Origin: Inia geoffrensis
Taxonomy: Eukaryota; Chordata; Mammalia; Artiodactyla; Iniidae
Assembly: GCA_036417435.1 (NCBI GenBank)
Contig: CM070901.1
Coordinates: forward strand, 163,266,044 to 163,330,043
Direction: 5' to 3'
DNA: 64,000 nucleotides
Positions 51,884 through 63,884 of the stretch are shown in pieces. Position 1 is the first letter of the stretch; every line of letters begins with the position of its first letter. A model generated the notes under the pieces. It had not been told where the DNA came from. It saw only the letters and a program-made list of their open reading frames with translations, and made no database searches. Position numbers and translations under genes: made by a program.

Positions 51884-52234
51884 ACAAAGTTTTATACTGA
51901 GAAAAGAGGTAGGTCATAGTCAAATATGTAAGCTTATGATAAACAAATTTTTTAAACACTTAAACAAAAGTAAGGCATGATTGCATGCTCAAGGATTCTA
52001 TAAGCATATAGAACTTGTAAGGATAAGGCAATTCTAGAAAGTGAAGTTCATTCATTACATTTCACATATATATATCAAGTGCCAGATTCTTTTCTAGGCC
52101 CTGGGGATATGGCAGTGAAATTTTCTCTACACAATCAGAAATTTTTAGAAAACATGAGGAAAGTATTAAAGACACAGTCACGAACAGCAGGGAGATTATA
52201 GGAATATATGATGAAGTTTTAAAAATAGCATTCC

Positions 52235-52473
52235 TGGGCTTCCCTGGTGGCACAGTGGTTGAGAGTACTACTGCCGATGCAGGGGACATGGGTTTGTGCC
52301 CCGGTCCGGGAAGATCCCACATGCCATGGAGCGGCTGGGCCCGTGAGCCATGGCCGCTGAGCCTGCGCGTCTGGAGCCTGTGCTCTGCAGCGGGAGAGGC
52401 CACAACAGTGAGAGGCCCGCGTACCGCAAATAAAGTAAATAAATAAATAAAAATAATAAAAAAATAAATAAAT
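52235..52473 (+). mobile_element. tRNA-derived SINE, short type
   Basis: Perfect duplication AAAAATAGCATTCC (52221-52234 and 52474-52487). Tail is AATAAAT-rich, not pure A. GAGAGTACTACTGCCG departs from the usual GAGAGTCCGCCTGCCG. Confidence 0.95.
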
Positions 52474-53099
52474 AAAAATAGCATTCCAAAGGACTACTTG
52501 CAAAAATGATCAAAATGCTGAAGCCTACCAAAGGATGGAGAAAAAAAAAAAAAAAACCCAAAGCAAAACAAAACAAAACTTCTAAAAATGGCAAAAAAGA
52601 AAGGAGAGGGGAGGAAAGAGAGGGAAAAAAGAAGGTCAAATTCAGACTACAGCTTGAGAGAAAAACAGAATAGTGTTAACATGTGTCAGAGACAAAATTA
52701 ACTGTGCTCTTTCAAACCAAACAATATAAGGAAGGGTTTATAATCAAAGATAATTCAGGCTAGTAACCTCACATGTTAAAAGGTGTTTATTTCTTCAGTC
52801 CCAGAAAAATCTTATTTCAAAGTTCAGAAGTAACTTGCCAAATTGGATCTAAGATTCACTAATAAACCATGGGTCCTTACCAAATTCACAGCTAGTATGA
52901 TTGAATCAGAGTTCAAAAATATGTCAAGGTAGAAAGATGGACCAAAACCAACAAGGTGAAATTTAAAAGCAAGGTAAGGTGCCCACATTGAGGCTTGAAA
53001 AATAATTACAAAGAAAAAAAGGTGGAAATGAACGGCCATGAATCAGAGAACAGATGAAGTAATTAATAATAAATTCATAGGGTGGAAACTACAGCAGTG

Positions 53100-53450
53100 A
53101 AAATGGACTAGAACTACACGTATGAACATAGATGAATGTCATGTTTGACGAAAAAAGCATATTAAAGAATATATTTTGTGTAAAACTATTTACATAAAAT
53201 TGAAAAATATACAACATCATATAAACTGCTTAGAAACACACAGGTAACAAAAGTATAAAGAAATGCACAATCACAAAATATAAAAGAGTGGTTACTTCCA
53301 GAGACAAGGAGAGTAATGAGATTGGAGAGAGGTACCACAGGAACTCTCAGCTGTATCAGTTATGTTCTATTTTGTAAATTGGGTAATGTTTGTCTACTTC
53401 TATTTCTTAAATATTTTACAATAAATTTTAAAAGAATTATATAACTATAT
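53100..53450 (+). repeat. Old L1 3' end
   Basis: GTAAAACTATTTACATAAAA…GTGGTTACTTCCAGAGAC…ATTTTACAATAAATTTT. Confidence 0.65.
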
Positions 53451-54332
53451 TATGAGAGCAACTTAACTTGGTAGCATTATTTTTTTTTAATTTCTTATGA
53501 GCCAAAAATGCAATGTGGTTTCTAAAAAGGTTAACATATTTTGATAAAAGTGTGGTATCCAGATTATGGAAATAACTGAGCCACCGCATTCCTTAATAGT
53601 TAACCACAGAATACTGTTTCATTCTGAGCACTACAATTTAAGCAGGACATTAACCAAACCGAGTTTATCCAATGACTAGATGGATGAGGAGTCTAGAAAC
53701 CGTAACTTTTTTTTTAAACATCTTTATCAGAGTATAATTGCTTTACAATGGTGTGTTAGTTTCTGCTGTATAAAAAAGTGAATCAACTATACATATACAC
53801 ATACCTCCATATCTCCTCCCTATTGCGTCTCCCTCCCATCCTCCCTATCCCACCCCTCTAGGTGGTCACAAAGCACCGAGCTGATCTCCCTGTGCTACGT
53901 GGCTGCTTCCCACTAGCTATCTACTTTACGTTTGGTAGTGTACATATGTCCATGCCATTCTCTCACTTCGTCCCAGCTTACCCTTCCCCCTCCCCGTGTC
54001 CTCAAGTCCATTCTCTATGTCTGCATCTTTATTCCTGTCCTGTCCCTAGGTTCTTCAGAACCTTTTGTTTTAGATTCCATACATATGCGTTAGAACACGG
54101 TATTTGTTTTTCTCTTTCTGACTTACTTTGCTCTGTATGACCCACTCTAAGTCCATCCACCTCACTACAAATAACTCAATTTCATTTCTTTTTATGGTTG
54201 AGTAATATTTCATTGTATATATGTGCCACATCTTCTTTATCCATTCATCTATCGATGGACACTTAGGTTGCTTCCATGTCCTGGTTATTGTAAATAGAGC
54301 TGCAATGAACATTGTAGCACATGACTCTTTTT

Positions 54333-54730
54333 TTTTTTTTTTTTTAATTAAAAAAAGAAGAGTATGGGCTTCCCTGGTGGCGCAGTGGTTGAGAGTCCAC
54401 CTGCCAATGCAGCGGACACGGGTTCGTGCCTCGGTCCGGGAGGATCCCAAATGCTGCGGAGCGGCTGGGCCTGTGAGCCATGGCCGCTGAGCCTGCATGT
54501 CCGTAGCCTGTGCTCTGCAACGGGAGAGGCCACAACAATGAGAGGCCCGCGTACCGCAAAAAAAAAAAAAAAAAAAAAAGTATATTACTAATATTAAAAA
54601 ATATATATTATAAAATTACAGTGTTTTCCAGAAATCTCTGGGAATATGCAAGCCACTTGGGGACAAATACCAGAAGGAATAGTAAGTACCTCTGGCTCTT
54701 TGCTCTGACCCTTGGAAAGAAAGTGTAGGT
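54333..54730 (-). mobile_element. Poly-A retrocopy of unknown sequence inside L1
   Basis: Bounded by a 14-bp duplication of L1 sequence, ACATGACTCTTTTT (54319-54332, 54731-54744). After removing the SINE at 54366-54579, about 185 bp remain: poly-T on the left, unique sequence at 54580-54730 on the right. No canonical AATAAA; source not recognised. Confidence 0.6.
54366..54579 (+). mobile_element. tRNA-derived SINE, short type (nested in L1 insert)
   Basis: Sits inside a 398-bp poly-A insert that itself splits an L1: three nested levels. Pure A tail of about 20. Confidence 0.94.
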
Positions 54731-55084
54731 ACATGACTCTTTTTGAATTATGGTTTTCTCAGGGTATATGCCCGGAGTGGGATTGCTGGGTCATATGGTA
54801 GTTCTATTTTTAGGTTTTTAAGGAACCTCCATACTGTTCTCCACAGTGGCTGTACCAATTTACATTCGCACCAACAGTGCAAGAGGGTTCCCTTTTCTCT
54901 ACACCCACTCCAGCATTTATTGTTTGTAGATTTTTTGATGATGGCCATTCTGTAGAAACCATAACTTTAGATAATCCACCAAAAGAAGTGAGGACTTTTT
55001 TTTTCACGAGGATAATGAGACTGAAGGGAGAAACTATATAGTTATCTAAATATAAAGGCAAGAGTAAGATGAAGGGATAAAATG

Positions 55085-55690
55085 TGGTGTATATATGCAA
55101 TGGAGTATTAGTCAGCCTTAAAAAAGAATGAAATTCTGATATATACTAGTATGACATGGATGAACCTTGAAAACATTATTCTAAGTAAAATAAGGCAGAC
55201 ACAAAAGGATGGCTATTATATGATTCCACTTATATTAGGTACCTATAGTAGTCAAATTCATGGAGAGAACAAGTAGAATAGTGGTTACCAGGGGTTGGGG
55301 GAAGGGAGGAATAGAAAAGTTTTTTTTTTTTTTCCTTTTTTTTTGCGGTACGCAGGCCTCTCACTGTTGTGGCCTCTCCCATTGCGGAGCACAGGCTCAG
55401 CGGCCATGGCTCACGGGCCCAGCCGCTCCGCGGCATGTGGGATCTTCCCAGACCGGGGCACGAACCCGCGTCCCCTGCATCGGCAGGCGGACTCTCAATC
55501 ACTGCGCCACCAGGGAAGCCCTAGAAAAGTTATTGTTTAATGGGTAGAGCTTCCATTTGGGATAAAGAAGCTCGGGAAATGGATAGTGGTAATGGCTGCG
55601 CAACATCAATATACTTAATGACACTGAACTGTACACTTAAAAATGGTTAAGATGGTAAATTTTATGTTATGTATATTTTACCACAATTTT
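55085..55690 (+). repeat. Old L1 3' end, split by SINE
   Basis: TGCAATGGAGTATTAGTCAGC…ACAAGTAGAATAGTGGTTACC…CTGAACTGTACACTTAAAAA. Confidence 0.85.
55322..55521 (-). mobile_element. tRNA-derived SINE, short type (inside old L1)
   Basis: Perfect duplication TAGAAAAGTT (55312-55321, 55522-55531). Inverted relative to the copy at 54366. Confidence 0.96.
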
Positions 55691-56129
55691 AAAAAAGGAG
55701 AAGAGTACGTTTTCTCTGACTTTTCAAGTCCTTGCTAAGTATCCCTCTTGTGTGCCCTTGTGGTTCTAATATTTTCATATATATTACACTGTGCTATATT
55801 GTAATTGCTTTCTTAAAATGTTTTACAAAGGCAGCAACTATATCTGTCTTGCTAATCTTTACATCCTTTGCGTTTATCACGATTGATACGCAAGTAATTT
55901 TTGAATAAATAAAAGCACTTTCTAGATACTTCAGGGGATACAAAAACGAATAAGACATAGTTCATTCATGCCTTCAAGGAGTTTACGATCCAACAGAGGA
56001 ATATATTTTTTTGTTTTCTGACTGATAACCCAGTGTTAAAATGGCTATCCCTTCATTTTAGTTAGTTTGGTATCACTATTAAAATCATGTAAATCTACAA
56101 CTGAAAAATAGCTTACTTATCAACTATCT

Positions 56130-56300
56130 TTCATTGAAATATGAGGTCACTAAGGTTCAAAAAAGATAAGCAAAGTCATTTACCTAAGGTCACTCAGCTA
56201 ACTGTGACTTTAATAACAAACAACTTAATAACTATTAACTCGGCTAATAACTAAGCCTGGGAGGTAGGAACATAGGCATTAAAACCTTCAGGCCAATGCT
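56130..56300 (+). repeat. MIR-like fragment
   Basis: AAAGTCATTTACCTAAGG, then TCACTCAGCTAAC. Confidence 0.5.
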
Positions 56301-56444
56301 ACTTCCGTCATAAGGCCTAATCCCTATGAACTAAATCAGAGTTCCTCTGGAGCTGGGGATAACAATGCACATGATCTTAGCTACAATGACCTCAAGCTAA
56401 CACCGAATATCCTGAAAGATGCTTTTAATTCAAACACCATGGTC

Positions 56445-56965
56445 TATCCAAATGGAATGGGAAATCCCAGCCACTGTCCCCAAAACCCTCCAGTGACATT
56501 TCATATCATTCAGGAAAAAAAGCCAGAATCTTTCCCAACACCTCCCCTGCTCCAGCCACACCAGTCTTCCCACTGTTCCTTAAACATGCTGGCACACTCT
56601 GCCTGCGGCCTTTGTTTTTGCTGTTCCCTCTGCCTGGAAAGCTGCTTCCTAGGTAGCCACCAGGCTTGCTTCCTTTGGGTCTTTACTCAAATACCACTTT
56701 CTCAGTGAGGCTCTACTTGACCACCCTACCTAAAACTGGAGCCCCCACTGCACTTGACTTTTCCTTTTTCTACTTTAGTTTTCTCTGTAGTAATTACTAT
56801 TCCTTAAGGACATACTATATAGTTTTTACTAATTTGCTTTTTGGCCATCGACCCCACTAGAATATAAACTCCACTGGAACAAAGAATCTGGCCTGTTTCG
56901 TTCACTGCTGCATCCCTGGCACCTAGAATGCTGTGCCAATAAATATCAGTTGAAGAAATAAATGA
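56445..56965 (+). repeat. L2 3' half
   Basis: TTGCTGTTCCCTCTGCCTGG…TACTCAAATACCACTTTCTC…GCACCTAGAATGCTGTGCC. Confidence 0.88.
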
Positions 56966-57104
56966 GCAAATGAAAGAAACTTGATATTAATATGCTTAAA
57001 GGCCAGAAACTACTTTCCTCATGATAAAAGATGTACGCACATCATTTGGTGAAGGATAAAGAAATTAACAGACTCCAGACACACTCAAGAAGAAAACAAA
57101 AGGC

Positions 57105-57765
57105 TTATTTACATATACTTATTTATTTTTGTCTGCACTGGGTCTTCATTGTTGCGTGCGGGCTTTTTCTAGTTGCGGCGAGCGGGGGCTACTCTTTGTT
57201 GCGGTGCGCGGGCTTCTCATTGCGGTGACTTCTCTCGTTGCGGAGCACGGGCCCTAGGCTGTGGGCTTCAGTAGTTGCAGCATGCAGGCTCTAGAGCACA
57301 GGCTCAGCATGTGGGATCTTCCCAGACCAGGGATTGAACCCGTGTCCCCTGCATTGGCAGGCGGATTCTTTTTTTTTTTTTTAAGCTTTCTTTTTTTTTT
57401 TTTTTTAATCTTTATTGGAGTATAATTGCTTTACAATGTTGTGTTAGTTTCTGGTGTACAACAAAGTGAACCAGCTTTAAGTATACATATATCCCCATAT
57501 CCCCTCCCTCTTGAGCCTCCCTCCCACCCTCCCTATCCCACCCATCTAGGTGGTCACAAAGCACCGAGCTGATCTCCCTGTGCTATGTGGCTGCTTCCCA
57601 CTAGCCATCCATTTTACATTTGATAGTGTATATATGTCAATGCTACTTTCTCACTTCGTCCCAGCTCCCCGCCCCACCATGTCCTCAAGTGTGTTCTCTA
57701 TGTCTGCCTCTTTGCTCCTGTGACAGGCGGATTCTTAACCACTGTGCCACCAGGGAAGGCCCTGT
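57105..57765 (-). mobile_element. tRNA-derived SINE, long type, split by L1
   Basis: Two pieces, 57105-57370 and 57724-57765, rejoin into one SINE once the L1 at 57371-57723 is removed. The 13-bp duplication of the L1 lies inside the SINE head. Confidence 0.93.
57371..57723 (-). mobile_element. L1 3' end inserted in a SINE
   Basis: Reverse L1 3' UTR (GGAGTATAATTGCTTTAC… GTGGTCACAAAGCACC). Perfect 13-bp duplication CAGGCGGATTCTT (57358-57370, 57724-57736) made of SINE sequence. Confidence 0.95.
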
Positions 57766-57881
57766 ATTACTCTTCTAAAGTTTCTTTTACTTACAAATAC
57801 TATTTTAAAGAAAAACATTTGTTCATAGGAAAATGTTTTTGTAATTTAATCACAAAACAATCAGCCAAATTACTGTGTTGC

Positions 57882-58239
57882 TGGGACTTCCCTGGTGGTG
57901 CAGTGGTTAAAAATCCACCTGCCAATTCAGGGGACAGGGGTTCAAACCCTGGTCCAGGAAGATCCCACATGCCGCAGAGCAACTAAGCCTCTTGCGCCGC
58001 AACTACTGATCCTGTGCTCCAGAGTCCACGAGCCACAACTACTGAAGCCCGCGTGCCTAGAGCCCATGCTCCTCAACAAGAGAAGCCGCTGCAATGAGAA
58101 GCCCATGCACCACAACAAAGAGCAGCCCCCGCTCGAAACTAGAGAAAGCCCCCACAGCAACAAAGACCAAACGCAGCCAATAAATAAATAAATAAATTTA
58201 TTTATTTTTTAAAAAAGAATAACAACTAGCTTTAAAAAA
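57882..58239 (+). mobile_element. tRNA-derived SINE, long type
   Basis: Flanks AAATTACTGTGTTGC and AAATTACTGTGCTGC. After the AAATAAAT tail there is a short extra stretch before the second flank. Confidence 0.92.
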
Positions 58240-59191
58240 AAATTACTGTGCTGCCTAGCAGCAAAAGGAAATTAATATGCCAAAACCTTGAAAATGCTCA
58301 TTTATTCCAAATATCTTCTTGTGTAGTCCAGATAGTCTCTAACAAAGGTAACACTCTAAGGAAATCAGAGTGATGGAGATCAATGGTAAATGGCAATGAC
58401 CTCAGATTCCCTAAGGGTATGTAGTTCTGGGTCAGCTCCCAGGAGTCTGAGTCCAGAGAGAAGCAGACCTAGCCATTCCTACCTAACCTCTAGGTCATTC
58501 TTCATTCATATGTGTTCTAAAAAAACTGAGGTTGTGTGTCAGCGCTGCCAAGAGGATCATGAACCAAATTAGATATCCAGAAACACTGTTAATTCACTCT
58601 ATATCTACATCTGATTCATTCATCTTCTTCCCTTTGATACAGTCTCTGGACTAAGACCTATTCTTTTAAGTAATATTACCCTATAAGAAACCCTATCAGG
58701 AAATCACTTTCCAAAAAATTCTTTAAAAAGTAAAAGTAATTATAAAGTGCTTCTCTGTATTATTTATATGAAAATTTTTAAACAGTATTATAAAATTCTC
58801 ATTGGAGGCCAATGAGATTTACAATATCGAAAACAGGGTTTTTTCCCAGAATTAAGAAACTATTCTAGGAACCATGCTGAAAACCTAGATGTGGCTCCTA
58901 TCCTTAAAGAGTCCACAATCTATTTTAAAAAGACAGGCAAGAATAAGCACTAATGTATTTAGTAACACATGCAGAAAGTAAGCAGAGCAGATAAAAGTCC
59001 TTTAAACCAGCTATCAGGAAAGTCCTTTTGGAGACACCCTGTGCCAAGTCTTAAAGGATGAGTAGTAGCAGGTAAAGAAAGGAGGAAAAAGCACGATCAC
59101 CTGGATGAGCACCGAGAGAGCATGAACGCCTGAATGGACAACAATAAGCAGTTTCCTACGAGTATAAAATATAGGATGACAGAAAATAATA

Positions 59192-59733
59192 CAATAGTCC
59201 CCCCTTATCCTCAGGGATACATTCCAAGAGCCCAGATGGATGCCTGAAACTGTAGATAGTACCAAAACCTATAAATATATATATACACACTATGTTTTTT
59301 CCTGTACATACCTACCTATGATAAAGACTAATATATAAATTAGGCAGTGTAAGAGATGAACAATAACTAATAATAAAATAGACAATTATAAAAGTTATGT
59401 GAGGGCTTCCCTGGTGGTGCAGTAGATGAGAGTCCGCCTGCCGAGGCAGTGGACACGGGTTCGTGCCCCGGTCCGGGAAGATCCCACATGCCGTGGAGCG
59501 GCTGGGCCCATGAGCCATGGCCGCTGAGCCTGCGCATCCGGAGCCTGTGCTCCGCAACGGGAGAGGCCACAACAGTGAGAGGCCCCCGTGCCGCAAAAAA
59601 AGAAAAAAAAAAAGTTATGTGAATGTGATCTCTCTCTCTCTCAAAATATCTTATTGCAGGTATTTTCCCACTGCAGTTGACCGCAAGTAACTGAAACTGC
59701 AGAAAGCAAATGGTGGATACATGGAGACTACCA
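59192..59733. mobile_element. MER2-like Tigger element, split by SINE
   Basis: CAATAGTCCCCCCTTATCC start, TAGTACCAAAACCTATA, GACCGCAAGTAACTGAAAC near the end. Confidence 0.88.
59403..59610 (+). mobile_element. tRNA-derived SINE, short type (inside MER2-like)
   Basis: Perfect duplication AAAGTTATGTGA (59391-59402, 59611-59622). Splits a MER2-like transposon. Confidence 0.96.
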
Positions 59734-60034
59734 TAGAGGATGAGACAGGCTTGCAACTACGTAGGGATAGATTAGGGAAGACCTTCTTTTACAACTTCAA
59801 GAATTTATACCTTACTCTCCGTAACACAGAGAGCCATTAAAAAATTTTAAACATGGAAGTACCACAGTAAAAACTGCTTTAAGAGAATTTTCTTTGGTGA
59901 GTGAGTACAGAAGACAGGAGGAAACAGAAACAAAGAGACTAGTAGGAAACTCTCATAACAGCCTTGATGAAAGATCATTATAGCCTGAGACAAGATTGTT
60001 GAGACAGAAAAGGTAAATGGGTTCTAAAACTACT

Positions 60035-60240
60035 GAGGAAAGACAGTTTGACAGAGTGGGTTACAGCCAGCTTGGGGTCAGAAAAACTACTCACTGGCAA
60101 TATGACCTTTGGCATATTAACTTATCTAAGCCTCAGTTTCTCCATATGTAAAATCTTCCCTACTTCATAGTGTTTTGCAAGGATTAAATGAGAAAATGTA
60201 AATCACTTAGTACAGTAATTGCTCTTGGTAAATACTAACT
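60035..60240 (+). repeat. MIR
   Basis: CCTAAGCCTCAGTTTCTCC-like core (TCTAAGCCTCAGTTTCTCC) and AAGGATTAAATGAGA. Confidence 0.8.
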
Positions 60241-60895
60241 TTATGGTAGCAATTATTTTTCAAAAAGTAATGTGACCAGGCCTTGGTGACTGAATATAAG
60301 TCATGAGAGAAAGGAAATCAGGGTTGACGCACAGGTTTTTACCAAAGCAATAGATGGAAAAAGTACAAATTTAAAAGAAGAAATACGTTTAAAGTGAAAG
60401 ATGGTTATTCTGTTTTTAGACACGTTAAGGAGTCTACAGGACAACCAAAATAGTCTAAAGCTGCTAAAGTCATTCTGAGTTTTCAAAAACAATCTTGAGT
60501 GTAAACACAACAAATGTACATACTTAACCCTGGATATGTAAACTGATCTAACCAGGATTATAATGAAGCATCAGAGAATGTTAAACCTCAATCAGAACTC
60601 ATAAATCGTCTAGTTGAGTGATTCTTAATCTTTTTGTTGTCATGAGAATCTGATGAAAGCTATAGACCTTCTCCTCAGAAATCTTCAAAAACAAAACTTC
60701 CCAACAATTGGTTAAGAACCTCCTGATCCATTCTCCTCAAGCAGCACAGACATACAATTAGGCTGTTACTGCTAATTAGAGACAAAGCCCAAACCCAAAC
60801 CCAGGCTCTCAGTTCCATGTTTTTTCTCCATTATTACCAGTAAGTTGACATGATTCTTTCATATTTGCATTTTAGTCAGTCACACAAAGTTAAAA

Positions 60896-60929
<34 letters not shown>
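60896..60929. repeat. (CA)n microsatellite
   Basis: About 16 uninterrupted CA units. Confidence 0.97.
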
Positions 60930-60931
<2 letters not shown>

Positions 60932-61244
60932 TTCAGATTTTACTGACTGCAGCTTGTAGCCCTCATCAGGCTTTCTAGATCCAATGGCATTTCCCAATAG
61001 TCAACTGTTTCCCATTTGTGCTAACAGAATAGGCATTAGCACTTCGAAAGACGGAGAAGCATTGGTTGTGGGTTGTTTTTGTTATTTCCTTTTAAAAAAA
61101 AATAAAAAGCTGTTTTACTTTCGAAACTTTTCTACCTAATGAAAACTGATTTATTTAAATGTAAAGAATCCTATTACGATTTAATTCAATAAATGCTACT
61201 GCCACCTACCAAGTACAAGGTACAAAGAACACAAAGACATCTAA

Positions 61245-61470
61245 GGGCTTCCCTGGTGGTGCAGTGGTTGAGAGTCCGCCTGCCGATGCATGAGACACGG
61301 GTTCGTGCCCTGGTCTGGGAAGATCCCACATGCCGCGGAGCGGCTGGGCCCGTGAGCCATGGCCGCTAAGCCTGTGTGCCTGGAGCCTGTGCTCCGCAAT
61401 GGGAGAGGTCACAACAGTGAGAGGCCTGCGTACCGCAAAAACAAAAAAAAATATATATATATATATATAC
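61245..61470 (+). mobile_element. tRNA-derived SINE, short type
   Basis: Typical body; tail grades into (AT)n. No clear duplication found. Confidence 0.92.
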
Positions 61471-61974
61471 TGCTTCAGAATTCAGTATATTTTAATACAG
61501 TCTACATGAACAGATTAAGCAGATATCAAAATAACAAAAAAACATTTAACACCAAATAAAAAGAGATAGGATTTCAAAAGAGTACCAATTCTAGTTACTG
61601 ACAAACATAGCATAATATTTGTGCTATGACAGGCCAGTGGAACAGTATGGGCCTAACTCTCTCAGGACCAGTCAATATACTTTATTATGTATCAGTAACA
61701 TGTCATTCTTTCCTTTTCATGGGAATACAAAATAGAAACATGACTTGCCTTTAGCTGATGATTTATGTCAAATAAAAACCTAGATTTTTAAATATCTTGG
61801 TATTATGAACAGAGAGAAAAGCTGAACAGAAGTTAATGGCATGCAAAAGTAAATAGTCATTTCTCTTATAACACATTTCTGGTAGTATCTTAGAATTTTT
61901 TAAATATGTGATTCCTATATGTTTAGTGATAGAATAACTGCCCCAAGAATAATATCAGGATATCCACATGCAAA

Positions 61975-62945
61975 AGAATGGATCTGGACCCCTATCTCAC
62001 ACCATACACAAAAATTAACTCAAAATGCATCAAATCCTAATATAGAAACCAAAACTATAAAACTATTAGAAGAAAACTTGGTGTAAATATTCATGACCTT
62101 GGATTGGGCAAGGGTTTCTTAGATATGACACCTAAAGCACAAGTAACCAAGGAGAAAATAAATTAGACTTCCTCAAAAGTTTTACTTTTGTGCTTCCAAG
62201 GACAACATCAAGAAAGTGAAAAGACAACCCACACAATAGGAGAAAATATTTACAAATATATATCTAATAAGGGTCTAGTCTCCAGAATATATAAAGAACT
62301 CTTACAACTCAACAATGAAAAGAAAAATAAACCAATTTTAACATGGGCAAAGGATTTGAATAGACAAGTCTCCAAAGAAGATATACAAATGGCCAACAAG
62401 TACATGAAAAGATGCTCAACGTCACCAGTCATTAAGAAAATGCAACTCAAAACCACAATGAAATACCACTTCATACCTGCTAGGATGGCTATTATAAAAA
62501 TAATAAAATAAATAAGTAAACAGAAAACAACAAGTGTTGAGGATGTAGAGAAACTGGTGCCCTCATACTTTGCTGGTAGGAATGTAAAACGGTGCAGCCA
62601 CTGTGGAAAACAGTGTGGAAGTTCCTCAAAAAGTTAAGCACAGTTACCATGACTCAGCACTTCTAGGTATATACCCAAGAGAACTGAAAACACTTTCACA
62701 CAAAAACTTGTACATGAATGTTCACAGCAGCATTACTCATAATAGCCAAAAAGTAGAAGCAATCCAAATGTCCATCAACTGAAGAATGGATAAACAAAAC
62801 GTTGTATGTATATATCTATACAGTGAAATATTATTCAACAGTACAAAGAAATGAAGTACTGATACATGCTACCACATGGGTGAACCTTGAAAACATTATG
62901 CTAAGTGAAAGAAGCCAGACACAAAGGCAACACATTATATGATTT
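61975..62945 (+). mobile_element. L1 ORF2 end and 3' part, decayed
   Basis: GGACCCCTATCTCACACCATA…GGGCAAAGGATTTGAATAG…CACTTCATACCTGCTAGGATG…GCAGCCACTGTGGAAAAC. The 107-codon open stretch at 62188-62511 is an L1 ORF2 remnant. Confidence 0.9.
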
Positions 62946-63032
62946 ATACAGAGGTGGAACCAGTCTGCTCTCCTCACAAAAGAAGAGTAAATTGATGAGA
63001 GTTTCCTCTAAAGAGTTAAAAGCACTCGGATC

Positions 63033-63260
63033 ACGGGGCTTCCCTGGTGGCGCGGTGGTTGGGAGTCCGCCTGCCGATGCGGGGGACGCAGGTTCATGCC
63101 CGGGTCCAGGAGGATCCCACGTGCCGCGGAGCGGCTGGGCCCGTGAGCTGTGGCTGCTGAGCCTGCACGTCCCCGGCCTGTGCTCCACGGCGGGAGAGGC
63201 CACAGCAGTGAGAGGCCTGCGTACTGCAAAAAAAAATAATAAAAAATAATAATAAAAAAA
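63033..63260 (+). mobile_element. tRNA-derived SINE, short type
   Basis: Perfect 16-bp duplication TAAAAGCACTCGGATC (63017-63032, 63261-63276). The body carries GC-preserving substitutions (GGGGGACGCAGG, CCCCGGCC). Confidence 0.96.
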
Positions 63261-63464
63261 TAAAAGCACTCGGATCTGGATCTGGATCTAGAAAGGGAGA
63301 CTCGAACTTGAGTATTTAGTAATTCACACTAGTATAAAGTTGAATTTTTTATTTTTCCTTCATGAAAATATGTCATGACGTAAACATTAATATACATATT
63401 CTTGAGAAGTGTATTACACATTAACACACACATGGAAGGACACAACTTCAGCAGTCAAGTGTTA

Positions 63465-63605
63465 CGTCACTTCATCCTATGAAGCAGATAGAACACATAT
63501 TATCCCCATTTTATCTAAAAAGATAATCTCAGAGGAGTAACATGACCTATTCAAGATCCTAGGATGGTAGAGCTGGGACTATAAACCAGGTGCTCTGATT
63601 CCTAG
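63465..63605 (+). repeat. MIR
   Basis: CATATTATCCCCATTTTATC…GGATGGTAGAGCTGGGAC. Confidence 0.75.
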
Positions 63606-63884
63606 CCTGGTTTAAATTCATTAAATCAGTGTTCTCTAGCTTTAGTGTGCTGCTATCTCCTTCATTCAACAAGTCTGTCACTCAACCAATTTAACACGTT
63701 GTTTACAGGAAAAGAGAACTAATCTCAAAATTATGGTTTCATTAATTAGTTATTAAGGTATAACCTATTTATAAACCAGGATACTCTGTAAATATAGAAA
63801 ATACTTCAAGCACATTTAACACCTTATTCACCTAAGGTCTTCATCTTAGAACCTCAGACACCATAGGAGTTAAAACAAACAGCA

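Larger units (their letters stand above)
53710..54952 (-). mobile_element. L1 3' end, 5'-truncated, with insert
   Basis: Poly-T start, artiodactyl-type L1 3' UTR and ORF2 end (reverse). 16-bp duplication TAGAAACCGTAACTTT (53694-53709) and TAGAAACCATAACTTT (54953-54968). Split by a 398-bp insert at 54333-54730. Confidence 0.92.

Noticed and set aside
53862..54140. 92-codon open frame
   Set aside because: It is antisense L1 3' UTR.
62188..62511. 107-codon open frame
   Set aside because: Sequence matches the end of L1 ORF2 and is cut off on both sides.
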